A stretch of 64,000 bases of DNA from Streptomyces sp. CC208A. Its GTDB lineage: Bacteria; Actinomycetota; Actinomycetes; Streptomycetales; Streptomycetaceae. The notes below the pieces were generated by a model. The model worked only from the letters and a program-made list of their open reading frames with translations. It had not been told where the DNA came from and made no database searches. The translations under genes were made by a program, and so were the position numbers. The stretch is taken from positions 114,536 to 178,535 of the forward strand of contig NZ_JASCXN010000014.1 of assembly GCF_030010625.1 (NCBI RefSeq), given 5' to 3'. Each line of letters opens with the position of its first letter. Position 1 is the stretch's first letter. Positions 6,931 through 15,404 of the stretch are shown in pieces.

Positions 6931-8980
6931 TATTGCGCCAGAGTTGGGCCCGGTTGCCGGAGTCGCAGGTGTAGGTCATGAGGAACGGGGGGCCCACCTG
7001 AAGGCAGTTGCCATTGCCGACGTTCTTGATCGTCCGGCCCGACGATGTGGTGGCGTGAATCTTCCACGACTGGTTGCTGGAGCCGTTGCAGGTGGTGGCC
7101 GTGGCGCTGGGGTTGCCGTTCGGCTGGAGGCAGTGGCCGGTCTTCTTGTTGACCAGGCGGAAGGTGCCGTTGCCGTTGGAGACGTACGTCCAGGAGTAGT
7201 AGATCGGCGTGCCGATGCCGTCGGTGGACCCACAGTCGTAGGTGTTGGCGATGACGGCGTACTCGGCGTTGTACTCACCCAGGCACTTTCCATCGGAGAC
7301 GTTCTCCAGTGAGTGCGTCCCCGAGGGCCCCGAACCGCCCCCGCCGGAGGTCGGCGTCGGCGACGGCTTGGGGGCCGTGGTGGTCGTGGTCGCGGTGGGG
7401 CGGGGCGCGGCGGTCGTGGGGCGGGGGGCGGTGGTGGTCGTGCCGCCGGAGGTGGAGGAGCCGCCTGAGGCGGACGAGCCTCCGGAGGTGCTGCCTCCTG
7501 ACGTACTGCTGGAGCCCCCAGAGGTGCCTCCCGACGTACCTCCCGAGGTCGACGAACCGCCACCGCCGCCGCCACCGCCCGTGGCCGAGCCCCCGCCCGC
7601 GCTCCCGCCCCCGTCCGCAGGCGGAGCCGGCGGCTGCGCAGGCGCCTCGCTCGTCGAGGCGGACGCCGACGCGGACACCGACGCGGAGGTGGACGACGAG
7701 GCGGAAGCGGACGACGGCGGCGCCGACGTCGGAGTGCCGGACGGCGAGCCCGCCGGCGGAGGCAGCACCGCTGTCGGGGACGTGGAGGGCCGCCCCTCCG
7801 CGCCCGCGCGCCCGATCTCGTACGGACCGAGCGCCAGCGTCAGCGTCGTACCGGTGGTGACCACGACGGGCACGGCCAGCAGGACGATCCGGTTCCGCCG
7901 CCTGCGGTGGTCCTTCCCCGCCGCCGGTTTCCCGGTGAGGGCGTACGCGGGGTCGGCCGGGGACGGGACCGGCGGCTGCGGGGTCAGCGGGGCCGTGGCC
8001 ACGTCCTGCGAGGGGTCGGCGGCCTCCAGCTCGGCCAGCGCCTCGGCGCTCGGCGCCCCGGCCGCGAAGGCGGCCCGTTCGGCGATCCGCGCCGCCACGG
8101 CCTCCGGCCACGCGACCCCGGCCGCGCGCGCGTCCGCGTGCCCGACGAGCTCGGCGGCGGTCGGCCGGTCGTCGGGCTCCTTGGCGAGGCAGGTGCGGAC
8201 GAGGTCGGCGAGGTCCTGGTCGGTGTCCTCCAGGCGGCCGAAGTCGGGCTCGCCGTGCACGACCCGGTAGAGCAGGTCGTGCCCGGACCCGTCGCCGAAA
8301 GGAGGCCGCCCGTTCGCCGCGTACAGCACGAGACTGCCGAGCGCGAAGACGTCCGCAGCCCCCGTCAACTGCTTGTCGGCCACGGCCTGTTCGGGAGCCA
8401 TGTACGCCGGCGTCCCGATGATCATGCCGGTCTTCGTCAGCCGGCTCTGGTCGGCCGCCCGCGCCACGCCGAAGTCGATGAGCGAGAGCCCGTCCCCGGT
8501 CAGCATCACGTTGGACGGCTTGAGGTCCCGGTGCACCATGTCGGCCGCGTGCACCGCCCGCAGCCCCGCCGCCGCCTCCCGCAGCAGCCGCCACAGCGCG
8601 TCGGCGGGCAGCGGCCCGCCGTGGAGCCGCAGCGCGTCGCTGAGCGTCACGCCCGGGATGAACTCGGTCGCGAACCACGGCGGTTTCGCCAGCCGGTCGC
8701 TCGCCAGCAGCTTCGTGCTGGCCCCCGAGGGCAGCCGCGCCAGGTTGTCCAGCTCGTGCCCGAAGTGGTCCAGGAAGTCCTTGTCCTCGGCGAGCGTCGG
8801 CAGCACCCGCTTGACGGCCGCGTACGTCCCCGGCACCGCGCCCAGGTACACGCGGCCCATCCCGCCGGACCCGAGCACGCCGAGCAGGCGGAAGGCACCG
8901 ATGCGGCGCGGGTCGTCCGCGTCGAGCGGGACCGCACCGCTGCCGACCAAATTAGAGTCGTTTTCCAGTTCCCCCTGCAT
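6917..8980 (-). CDS. Membrane Ser/Thr protein kinase with extracellular ricin-type lectin domain
   Basis: The 687-residue product has a complete kinase domain at about residues 20-280: glycine loop GSGGMGRVYLG, catalytic lysine in AVKRVL, HRDLKPSN, DFG and APEQ. A Pro/Ala juxtamembrane stretch leads to one transmembrane helix near residue 400 (IVLLAVPVVVTTGTTLTLAL). A long Ser/Gly/Thr/Pro linker follows, then a beta-trefoil of about 130 residues with the repeated CLxxx and QxW-like elements (GKCLGEYN, GHCLQPNG, NQSWKI, NCLQVG, AQLWRN). It should sense a glycan outside the cell and phosphorylate targets inside. PASTA repeats, usual in cell-wall kinases, are absent. I start it at the ATG at 8980, because TACCCT lies 7 bases upstream and suggests a leaderless transcript. 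Confidence 0.85.
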   Translation of the reverse strand: MQGELENDSNLVGSGAVPLDADDPRRIGAFRLLGVLGSGGMGRVYLGAVPGTYAAVKRVLPTLAEDKDFLDHFGHELDNLARLPSGASTKLLASDRLAKPPWFATEFIPGVTLSDALRLHGGPLPADALWRLLREAAAGLRAVHAADMVHRDLKPSNVMLTGDGLSLIDFGVARAADQSRLTKTGMIIGTPAYMAPEQAVADKQLTGAADVFALGSLVLYAANGRPPFGDGSGHDLLYRVVHGEPDFGRLEDTDQDLADLVRTCLAKEPDDRPTAAELVGHADARAAGVAWPEAVAARIAERAAFAAGAPSAEALAELEAADPSQDVATAPLTPQPPVPSPADPAYALTGKPAAGKDHRRRRNRIVLLAVPVVVTTGTTLTLALGPYEIGRAGAEGRPSTSPTAVLPPPAGSPSGTPTSAPPSSASASSSTSASVSASASASTSEAPAQPPAPPADGGGSAGGGSATGGGGGGGGSSTSGGTSGGTSGGSSSTSGGSTSGGSSASGGSSTSGGTTTTAPRPTTAAPRPTATTTTTAPKPSPTPTSGGGGSGPSGTHSLENVSDGKCLGEYNAEYAVIANTYDCGSTDGIGTPIYYSWTYVSNGNGTFRLVNKKTGHCLQPNGNPSATATTCNGSSNQSWKIHATTSSGRTIKNVGNGNCLQVGPPFLMTYTCDSGNRAQLWRNISPL

Positions 8981-8987
8981 GGGGCAC

Positions 8988-8993
8988 AGGGTA
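8988..8993 (-). promoter_or_regulatory. -10 box of kinase gene (leaderless)
   Basis: On the minus strand TACCCT is followed by 7 bases and then the kinase ATG, the arrangement of leaderless Streptomyces transcripts. No Shine-Dalgarno sequence is present, which supports the reading. No clear -35 box was seen. Confidence 0.45.
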
Positions 8994-9067
8994 GCCCAGC
9001 GCGCACGACACCTGAATGCGGGCCAAGTCCTTGTTACCGGGCTGTGGTTGAAGGTTCGGTGAAGGGA

Positions 9068-9100
9068 AAGGGCCTTCCCGGGGAAGCCGGGAAGGCCCTT
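9068..9100 (-). terminator. Hairpin terminator after DUF397 gene
   Basis: Two perfect 14-base arms (AAGGGCCTTCCCGG and its complement) flank a 5-base loop just after the DUF397 stop and before the kinase promoter. It separates the regulatory triad from the kinase. The U-tract is weak, as is usual in Streptomyces. Confidence 0.75.
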
Positions 9101-9116
9101 CGCGTACGCCCGCCCC

Positions 9117-9362
9117 TCAGGCCCGGGAGGTGTCCTCGACGAACGCGGCCCAGGAGGCGGGGGAGACGGCGAGCCGGGGACCGTGGGGGACCTTGGAGTC
9201 ACGGACGTGGACGGTGGTGGGGTGGGCGGCCACCTCGACGCAGTTGCCGCCCTCGGGGCCGCTGTAGCTGGACTTCCGCCAGTCGTAGGCGACTTCGATG
9301 CAGTTGCCGCCGGAGGCGTCGCTGTAGCTGCTCTTGAACCAGGCCAGATCCGCGGTACTCAT
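9117..9362 (-). CDS. DUF397 protein with two tandem motifs
   Basis: This 81-residue protein has two copies of the DUF397 core: WFKSSYSDASGGNCIEVA at residues 8-25 and WRKSSYSGPEGGNCVEVA at residues 28-45. A typical tail follows (VHVRDSKVPHGPRLAVSPASWAAF). Single-copy members are the norm. DUF397 proteins are small partners of the XRE/DUF5753 regulators encoded next to them, as in the Streptomyces whiJ and bldB-type loci, where they are thought to modulate the regulator. It overlaps the upstream XRE gene by ATGA and is surely co-translated. A terminator follows it. Confidence 0.85.
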   Translation of the reverse strand: MSTADLAWFKSSYSDASGGNCIEVAYDWRKSSYSGPEGGNCVEVAAHPTTVHVRDSKVPHGPRLAVSPASWAAFVEDTSRA

Positions 9363-10222
9363 TGTTCTCCCAGCAGTTTCTCGATCCAGGTCAGGGACTC
9401 CCGCTTGGTGAGTGCCTGTGAGCGCAGGATTCCATAGCGCTCGGAGAAGTGGCGAACCTCTTCCGGGTCGGTGATCAGCCGCGCGTGCCCGTAGATCTCG
9501 GTGTACGCGACCTCCCGCCGCCCCGGTGGCGTCAGGAGGGTGAACGGGCCTCCCAGGTAAGGGTGGTCATCCCTGTCGAGCGGAAGAACCTGCAACTCCA
9601 CGGTCCGCCGCTGACCCACCTCCAGGATGCGCCGGAGCTGTTCCCGGTGGACCTCGCGCCCGCCGAAGGGCCGGAGCAGGACGACCGCCTCCAGCACAAA
9701 GGTGAACGTCGGCGCGGGCCACCGCTCGAAGAGCGCGTGCCGCGAGATGCGGTCGGCGATCCGCTTCTCGATCGTCTCCTCGTCCAGCATGGGACGACGG
9801 TGCTCGAACAACGCCCGCGCGTACGCAGGCGTCTGCAAGATGCCCGGCACCGCCTGCACCTCGTAATAGTGCGCCGCCAGCGCCCGCGCCTCCTCCGCCG
9901 CGAAGCTCTGGAACCAGTCCGGGTGCCGCACCCGGGCCCGGGCGAGCGCCTTCTCCGTGTCCTCCACGGCCGCCGCCAGCACGCCCTCGGCGTTCAGCGC
10001 CGTGTCCGCCCGCAGCAGGAAATCCGGCTGCGGGATCCGCACTCCCCTCTCCATCGAGGAGATCAGATCATCGCTGCAATGCGTGATCTCGGCGAGCTCC
10101 ACCTGACTGAGGCCCGCGTTCTGCCTCAGCACCTTGATGATCTTCCCCAGCGCCTTGAACAAGTGCGCCGTACCGTCCACTTCGGAGGGCCGTTCCAGCC
10201 GCTCCACGTGCTTCCCCGACAT
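9359..10222 (-). CDS. WhiJ-like XRE regulator with DUF5753 domain
   Basis: The 287-residue product has an N-terminal helix-turn-helix at about residues 25-80 (LGKIIKVLRQNAGLSQVELAEITHCSDDLISSMERG). A long DUF5753 domain follows, marked by the segment from FAAEEARALAAHYYEVQ to VPGILQTPAYARALF and by GGREVHREQLRRILEV. This is the architecture of the WhiJ family, which has many copies in Streptomyces and controls differentiation or antibiotic output together with DUF397 partners. It shares a 4-base overlap with the DUF397 gene and is divergent from the HATPase gene 91 bases away, a complete triad. Confidence 0.88.
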   Translation of the reverse strand: MSGKHVERLERPSEVDGTAHLFKALGKIIKVLRQNAGLSQVELAEITHCSDDLISSMERGVRIPQPDFLLRADTALNAEGVLAAAVEDTEKALARARVRHPDWFQSFAAEEARALAAHYYEVQAVPGILQTPAYARALFEHRRPMLDEETIEKRIADRISRHALFERWPAPTFTFVLEAVVLLRPFGGREVHREQLRRILEVGQRRTVELQVLPLDRDDHPYLGGPFTLLTPPGRREVAYTEIYGHARLITDPEEVRHFSERYGILRSQALTKRESLTWIEKLLGEQ

Positions 10223-10313
10223 CCGTACCGCCCTCTTGGCGTGCCCGTACCGTCACTCAGCGTCGAAGCTGCGCTCCTGGTGAGCGTACGACCGAGGCCC
10301 CACTCTCGGTGTC

Positions 10314-10727
10314 ATGAAGCCGGAAATCACCACCCCGACAAGTGAGTGCGCGCCGGAGTTCGCGCTCCGTCTGTCCCCCACGCCCCGGGGCGCACGCCTG
10401 GCCCGCCTCCTGGCGGCGCAGCAGCTGCGCGACTGGGGCGTGGCGGGCCCGGCGGCGGAGGCGGCGGAGCTGGTCGTGGCCGAACTGGCGAACAACGCGG
10501 TGCTGCACGGCCGCGTCCCCGGCCGGGACTTCGAGCTCCGCATGGAGCGTGCCGGGGACCGCGTCCACCTCGAACTCTCCGACGCCCGCGCCGACCGCCG
10601 CCCGTCACCCCACCCGAGCCCCGAGGAGGGCGGCTACGGCCTGTTGCTCGTAGCCGCCCTCGCCACCACATGGGGCGTCAAGGCGCGCACGGTCGGCAAG
10701 ACGGTCTGGGCGACGGTCCCGCTGTGA
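10314..10727 (+). CDS. AbaA-like ATP-binding protein (anti-sigma-type HATPase)
   Basis: The 137-residue product is a single GHKL ATPase domain. The N box is LVVAELANNAVLHG (residues 52-65) and the G box is EGGYGLLLVAALATTWGV near residue 110. It lacks a histidine phosphoacceptor or receiver region, so it resembles RsbW-type anti-sigma kinases and the AbaA-like member of whiJ-type triads. It is divergent from the XRE regulator. The stop lies 13 bases from the convergent VCBS gene with no clear terminator. Confidence 0.82.
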   Translation: MKPEITTPTSECAPEFALRLSPTPRGARLARLLAAQQLRDWGVAGPAAEAAELVVAELANNAVLHGRVPGRDFELRMERAGDRVHLELSDARADRRPSPHPSPEEGGYGLLLVAALATTWGVKARTVGKTVWATVPL

Positions 10728-10740
10728 CCGGCTGCACGGA

Positions 10741-12990
10741 TCAGGCGAAGAGGTTGAACGTCCGCCCGAACTGGACGTTGTACACCCGCTCCAGGGGGCG
10801 GAACGGCGTCCGCCACGCGCCCGTGCCCCGGTAGAGGCCCGCCGCCGGGCTGCCGTACTCCTGGAAGGTCACGTACAGGTCGGGCCTGCCGTCCTTGTTC
10901 ACGTCGCCGGAGCCGATCAGCTCCTTGTAGCCGCCCCAGCCGCCGCCGATGCGGGTGCGGGGCGCGAAGGTGCCGTCGCCCTTGCCGAGGTACAGCCACA
11001 GGACGCCGTCCTTGTCGCGGGCGACGAGGTCTCCGGGGGCGGCGCCGCCGATGTTGCCGGTGGCGGTGAGCTGGTTGTAGACGCCCCAGCCGCCGCTGCC
11101 GATCAGGCGGCGCGTGGCGAAGGGCGCGGAGGCGGAGCCCGTGCCCCGGTACATCCACAGTCGGCCGGACTTGTCGGTGGCGACCAGGTCGGGGCGGCCG
11201 TCGCCGGTGAGGTCGCTGCCGCCGGCCAGGTGGACGTACGTGTTCCAGCCGCCGCCGATCCGGGTCCGGGTGGCGAACGGGGCCTTCCCGTCGCCGGTGC
11301 CCCGGTACAGCCAGAGCACGCCGTCCCGGTCGCGGGCCACGAGGTCGGGGGAGGCCGTCCCGCCGAGGTTGCCGGTGGCCTCGATCCGGTCGTAGACCTG
11401 CCAGCCGCCGCCGACGCGCGACTCCGGGTTCTGGCGGGTCTCCCGCCAGTCGGGGTGGTGGTGGACGTCCTGGATCCACAGCACGCCCGTGGTGTCCCGG
11501 GCCAGGATGTCCGGCGACCCGTCGCTGTCGTAGTCGTGCGCGCCGGCCTTGCGGGTCACGGTGAAGGTGCCGGACTTCTTCAGGGCGGGTCCGATGCCGT
11601 TGCGCGGGGTCGCGGTGATCTGCCAGGTGTACGGGCCGGCCGAGGCGGCGGTCCAGAAGTCGGGCTTTCCCTGCCAGCTGAGCGTTCCGTTCCAGTCGAA
11701 CCGCATCGGCTGCGGGTCCTCGTCCCGCGTCGACTGGGTGACGTTCTCCGTGACGGACTCGCCGGTGCGGGTGTTGCGGACGGTGACCGTCATGTCGACG
11801 TTGTTCCGGCTGAGGTACCAGGCCATGGAGAGCTTGCCGCCGGTGCGGTCGAGGTCCACCGTCGCGGGGACGGTGTGGCGGAGCAGCGTGACCTGCGTCG
11901 GCGCGCCCGTGGCGGCGAGTCGGGTGGCGACCGGGACGCCGTCCGTGCCGGGGGCGATCCGGTAGAGGCCCTCGCCGCCGGCGGCGGTGCCGCCGAGGAA
12001 GCCGTGCGCGTCGCCCGGGGCGTCGATGTCGGACACCGTGTGGTCGAGGAGCTTGCGGGTGGCGGTGGAGGTGAGGCTGCGGGCGGTCAGCGCGTTGGCC
12101 GGGTCGGCGCTGTACTCCTGGAGGCCGCCGGGGCGGGAGTACGTGACCCACTTCCCGACGAGGCCGATGAAAAGGCGGCGCGCCTCGGCCACCTTGAAGC
12201 GCTGGACCTTCCGGGTGGAGCGGTCGAGGACGACGACGGTGGTGGCCGTCCCCTCGGCCTCGGTCCAGGCGAGGTACCCGGCGGAGAGGGCGAAGTCGGT
12301 GTAATCGCCGGGGGTGCCGGTCCGGTGGGTGGAGGTGACGGTGGCGGAGGCGATGTCCAGGACCGCCAGGTGGCGGACGAGGGTCTCCCCCGAGCCGGTC
12401 GTGTACCGCACCAGGGCCTCGCCGCCCGCCGCCGCCACGACGTGCTGCCCGGCCGCGCCGAGGGGCAGTCCGGTGGCCGTCCGGCGCACCGGACCGTTCG
12501 CGCCGGGGGAGTGGAGTTCGAGGGGGCCCTCGCCCGATTCGCTCGCGACGGTGAAGACGGTGGAGCCGACGGCCCCCACGTACCGGTTCGGGCGCAGCGG
12601 CACGGAGAGGAGTTCCTTGCCCGCCGCCATGTCCCGCAGGGTGACGGTGTCGTAGCCCCGGACCGCGACCACGTCCGAGTCGCGGGAACCGAAGGCCGTG
12701 GCCTCGCGCGGGAAGGTCGTCACCGCCCCGTCGGACAGGCGGGTCCAGCGCTGGATGTTCGGATCCTCCGCGTCCCAGCTGAGGAACCCGGTCCGGCCCA
12801 GGCCCCAGATGGTGTCGCCGGGCTTGAGGAGGGGGGCCGTGGCGTCGGCGGTCCCCGCGATCGCGGCGACGGGTACGGAGCCGGTCGGGGCGGCACCGGC
12901 CGGCAGCACGGCCGGACCGGCGGTGGCCATCAGGACGACGGCGATGACGGCGCCGAGGCGGCGGGCGGCGGTGGATCTGTGGTGGGTCAC
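10741..12990 (-). CDS. Secreted FG-GAP/VCBS repeat protein, array member 1
   Basis: The 749-residue product starts with a Sec signal peptide (RRLGAVIAVVLMATAGPAVLPAGAA). Residues 45 to about 410 form beta-rich repeats that look like a propeller. An FlgD-like Ig domain follows at about 440-500 (GPYTWQITATPRNGIGP), then about five FG-GAP/VCBS units of 45 residues. Each unit carries a Ca-binding-type DxDxDG or GDxxGDGxxDL motif and ends in GVLWLYxGxG...RIGGGW. The GTG start has GAGAGG upstream. It is the last of three tandem paralogues, 39 bases after the second, so those two may be co-transcribed. Function is unknown; extracellular adhesion or scaffolding is a guess from the fold. There is no catalytic motif or wall anchor. 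Confidence 0.75.
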   Translation of the reverse strand: MTHHRSTAARRLGAVIAVVLMATAGPAVLPAGAAPTGSVPVAAIAGTADATAPLLKPGDTIWGLGRTGFLSWDAEDPNIQRWTRLSDGAVTTFPREATAFGSRDSDVVAVRGYDTVTLRDMAAGKELLSVPLRPNRYVGAVGSTVFTVASESGEGPLELHSPGANGPVRRTATGLPLGAAGQHVVAAAGGEALVRYTTGSGETLVRHLAVLDIASATVTSTHRTGTPGDYTDFALSAGYLAWTEAEGTATTVVVLDRSTRKVQRFKVAEARRLFIGLVGKWVTYSRPGGLQEYSADPANALTARSLTSTATRKLLDHTVSDIDAPGDAHGFLGGTAAGGEGLYRIAPGTDGVPVATRLAATGAPTQVTLLRHTVPATVDLDRTGGKLSMAWYLSRNNVDMTVTVRNTRTGESVTENVTQSTRDEDPQPMRFDWNGTLSWQGKPDFWTAASAGPYTWQITATPRNGIGPALKKSGTFTVTRKAGAHDYDSDGSPDILARDTTGVLWIQDVHHHPDWRETRQNPESRVGGGWQVYDRIEATGNLGGTASPDLVARDRDGVLWLYRGTGDGKAPFATRTRIGGGWNTYVHLAGGSDLTGDGRPDLVATDKSGRLWMYRGTGSASAPFATRRLIGSGGWGVYNQLTATGNIGGAAPGDLVARDKDGVLWLYLGKGDGTFAPRTRIGGGWGGYKELIGSGDVNKDGRPDLYVTFQEYGSPAAGLYRGTGAWRTPFRPLERVYNVQFGRTFNLFA

Positions 12991-13029
12991 AGGGGCGTGC
13001 CTCTCAGGGGTGCGGAGGGGAAGGCGGGG

Positions 13030-15285
13030 TCAGTAGAGCTGGTGGTCGCTCCACAGGGAGCCGACGTGCTGCCTGGCGGCGAACGGCGTCGCCCACCGGC
13101 CCGTGCCCCGGTGGAGGAGAAGGGACGTCTGCGGCGAGTCGGCGGCCGGATCCGGGGACACGTACTCGGCGACGAGGTCGTTGCGGCCGTCGCCGTCCAG
13201 GTCGCCGACGCCGAGGATCTGCTGGTAGTGCTGCCAGCCGCCGCCGATGCGGGTGCGGGGGGCGAAGGTGCCGTCGCCCTTGCCGAGGTAGAGCCAGAGG
13301 ACTCCGGCGCGGTCGCGGGCGACGAGGTCGCCGGCGGCGGCGCCCGCTAGGTTGCCGGTGGCCGTGATCTGGTTGTAGGTCTGCCAGCCGCCGCCGATCT
13401 TCACCCGGGGCTTGAAGGGGGCCTTGGCGTTGCCGGTGCCGGGGTAGAGCCACAGGACGCCGGACTTGTCGGCGGCGAGGAGGTCGTTGCGGCCGTCGCC
13501 GGTCAGGTCGGAGCCGCCGGTGAGCTTGTCGTACACCTGCCAGCCGCCGCCGATCCGGGTGCGCGGTGCGAAGGGCGCCTTGTGGGTGCCCTTGCCCTCG
13601 TAGACCCAGAGCACGCCGGAGCGGTCGCGGGCGACGAGGTCGGCGTCGCGGGTGCCGCCGATGTTCCCGGTGGGGGTGATCCGGTCGTACACCTGCCAGC
13701 CGCCGCCGACAAGGACCTCGTACCGGTCCTGGCTCGATGCGCGGTTCCGGAGCTGCCGGAGGTCGTACGAGAAGAGGTAGCCCCCGTAGAGGGAGAGCAC
13801 GTCCGGCGAGCCGTTGCCGTCGAAGTCGCGCGGCCGGGGCGCGCGGGTCAGCGTGAAGGTGCCCTTGCGCTCGACGGCCGGGCCGATGCCGTTGGCGGGC
13901 TCGGCGCGCATCGTCCAGGTGTAGGCGCCGTTGTAGGCCGGGAGGCCGTCGCGGTACAGGCCGTTCCAGGCGAGCGGGAACGTGGTCACTCCCTCGTCGG
14001 GCTTCGTGTCGGCGATCTTCACGGTCCGGCCGGAGGCCGTGTGGGTCAGCGTCAGCGAGACCTTCGCGTTGAACCGGCTGAGCGTCCAGCCGACCGGCAG
14101 CCCGCCGCCCGCGCGGTCGAAGTCGAAGGTGCCGGTCGGCGGCAGGGTCTCCTTCACCACGGTGAGGGCGGTCGGCAGGTGGGAGGTGCGTACGAGCGTC
14201 GCGGCGGGCTTGCCGGTGGCGGCGTCCAGGGCGATCCGGTACAGGCCCTCGCCGTGGGCGACGGTACCGCCGACGGCGAGCAGGCCGCCGTCGCCGTCGG
14301 GGACGAGCGACGACGCGTGGTCCAGGAGCGGGAACGATTCGCCGGTCCTCACCGAACGGACGGCGACCGGGTGGAGGTCGTTCGGGAAGAGCGCGGTGCC
14401 GCCGCCCGGCTTGGTGTACGCCACCCAGTCGCCGAGGGCGTGGAGCACGGTGCCGTTCGCGTAAGCCGGGGAGTCCCACGGCACCGACTGGACCTGGTCC
14501 GTGCCCCTGGGGGCGACGACCATCCTCTTGTTCACCGAGTAGGGGTCCTCCGCCCAGGCGATGTGGGTCGGCGTCAGGGTGACGGACTCGACGGACGTCG
14601 TGTACCTGAGGGCGTACGACTCGACGATCTCGCCGGTGGCCACGTCCACCACTCCGAGCCTCCGCGACGCGGTGCCCGGCGAACGGAGGATCACCGCGAA
14701 GGTGCCGGGGCCGGTGACGTAGTCCCGCCAGGAGTCCCAGCCCGCCGACAAGGGGACCGTTCGGGAGACGACCTTTCCGGCCTCCAGGGAGACCAGGTGG
14801 TGCCGGGCCACGCCGTCCACCGAACCCGACATCACCAGCGTGCTCCCGACCACCTGCCGGAGCGTGCGGTGGGCGGCCTCCGCGCCGAGCACGGACGTGT
14901 CGATCACGACCGGGTCCGCCGCCCCGCCCATGTCGGTGAGCGTGTACACCGTCCCGGACTGGGAGACGACGAGGTCCGTGCCGGGGCTGCCCCAGTAGGC
15001 CCCGGCGGGCAGCGTCGTGGTGACGCCGTCCGCGTGGCGGGTCCACCGGTGGACGGTGCCGGTGCCGGTGCCCGTACGGGTGAGCATGCCGGTCCTGCCC
15101 GTGCTGACGACCACCGAGCCGACGGGGACGGTCAGCGGCGCGGCCGTCTCGGCCGTGGCCCGCACGGTGACCGGGGTCGCCGGTCCGGCCGCGAACGCCG
15201 GGGCCGCCAGGCCGCCGGCCGTCACGGCGAGGGCGACGGTGACGGCCAGGGCGAGCCGTCCGGCGGCCGGGCTGAGGTGCTTCAC
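13030..15285 (-). CDS. Secreted FG-GAP/VCBS repeat protein, array member 2
   Basis: This 751-residue paralogue has the same plan as its neighbours: a signal peptide ending near AAPAFAAGPA, a beta-rich N-terminal half, an FlgD-like Ig segment (GAYTWTMRAEPANGIGP) and five FG-GAP units (for example GNIGGTRDADLVARDRSGVL). The GTG start is fixed by GGGAGGAA 7-8 bases upstream. Some DNA stretches, such as the one encoding LGKGDGTFAPRTRIGGGW, are nearly identical to member 1, which suggests recent duplication or gene conversion. The product ends with LWSDHQLY and not with an anchor, so it should be released. Confidence 0.75.
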   Translation of the reverse strand: MKHLSPAAGRLALAVTVALAVTAGGLAAPAFAAGPATPVTVRATAETAAPLTVPVGSVVVSTGRTGMLTRTGTGTGTVHRWTRHADGVTTTLPAGAYWGSPGTDLVVSQSGTVYTLTDMGGAADPVVIDTSVLGAEAAHRTLRQVVGSTLVMSGSVDGVARHHLVSLEAGKVVSRTVPLSAGWDSWRDYVTGPGTFAVILRSPGTASRRLGVVDVATGEIVESYALRYTTSVESVTLTPTHIAWAEDPYSVNKRMVVAPRGTDQVQSVPWDSPAYANGTVLHALGDWVAYTKPGGGTALFPNDLHPVAVRSVRTGESFPLLDHASSLVPDGDGGLLAVGGTVAHGEGLYRIALDAATGKPAATLVRTSHLPTALTVVKETLPPTGTFDFDRAGGGLPVGWTLSRFNAKVSLTLTHTASGRTVKIADTKPDEGVTTFPLAWNGLYRDGLPAYNGAYTWTMRAEPANGIGPAVERKGTFTLTRAPRPRDFDGNGSPDVLSLYGGYLFSYDLRQLRNRASSQDRYEVLVGGGWQVYDRITPTGNIGGTRDADLVARDRSGVLWVYEGKGTHKAPFAPRTRIGGGWQVYDKLTGGSDLTGDGRNDLLAADKSGVLWLYPGTGNAKAPFKPRVKIGGGWQTYNQITATGNLAGAAAGDLVARDRAGVLWLYLGKGDGTFAPRTRIGGGWQHYQQILGVGDLDGDGRNDLVAEYVSPDPAADSPQTSLLLHRGTGRWATPFAARQHVGSLWSDHQLY

Positions 15286-15305
15286 GGGGATTCCTCCCGA
15301 GGTCC

Positions 15306-15335
15306 GTGGTCGAGGCGTCCGCGCGCCTCGACCAC
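15306..15335 (-). terminator. Hairpin between VCBS genes 3 and 2
   Basis: Perfect 12-base arms (GTGGTCGAGGCG and its complement) with a 6-base loop lie downstream of array member 3 and upstream of member 2. It probably ends the member 3 transcript and so separates it from the member 2-1 unit. Confidence 0.65.
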
Positions 15336-15404
15336 AGGACCGATGAAGGCCGTTCAGGGTTGTACGGCCTTCCGGGATTCGTTCCTCAGTTCGTCAAGTC
15401 CGGT

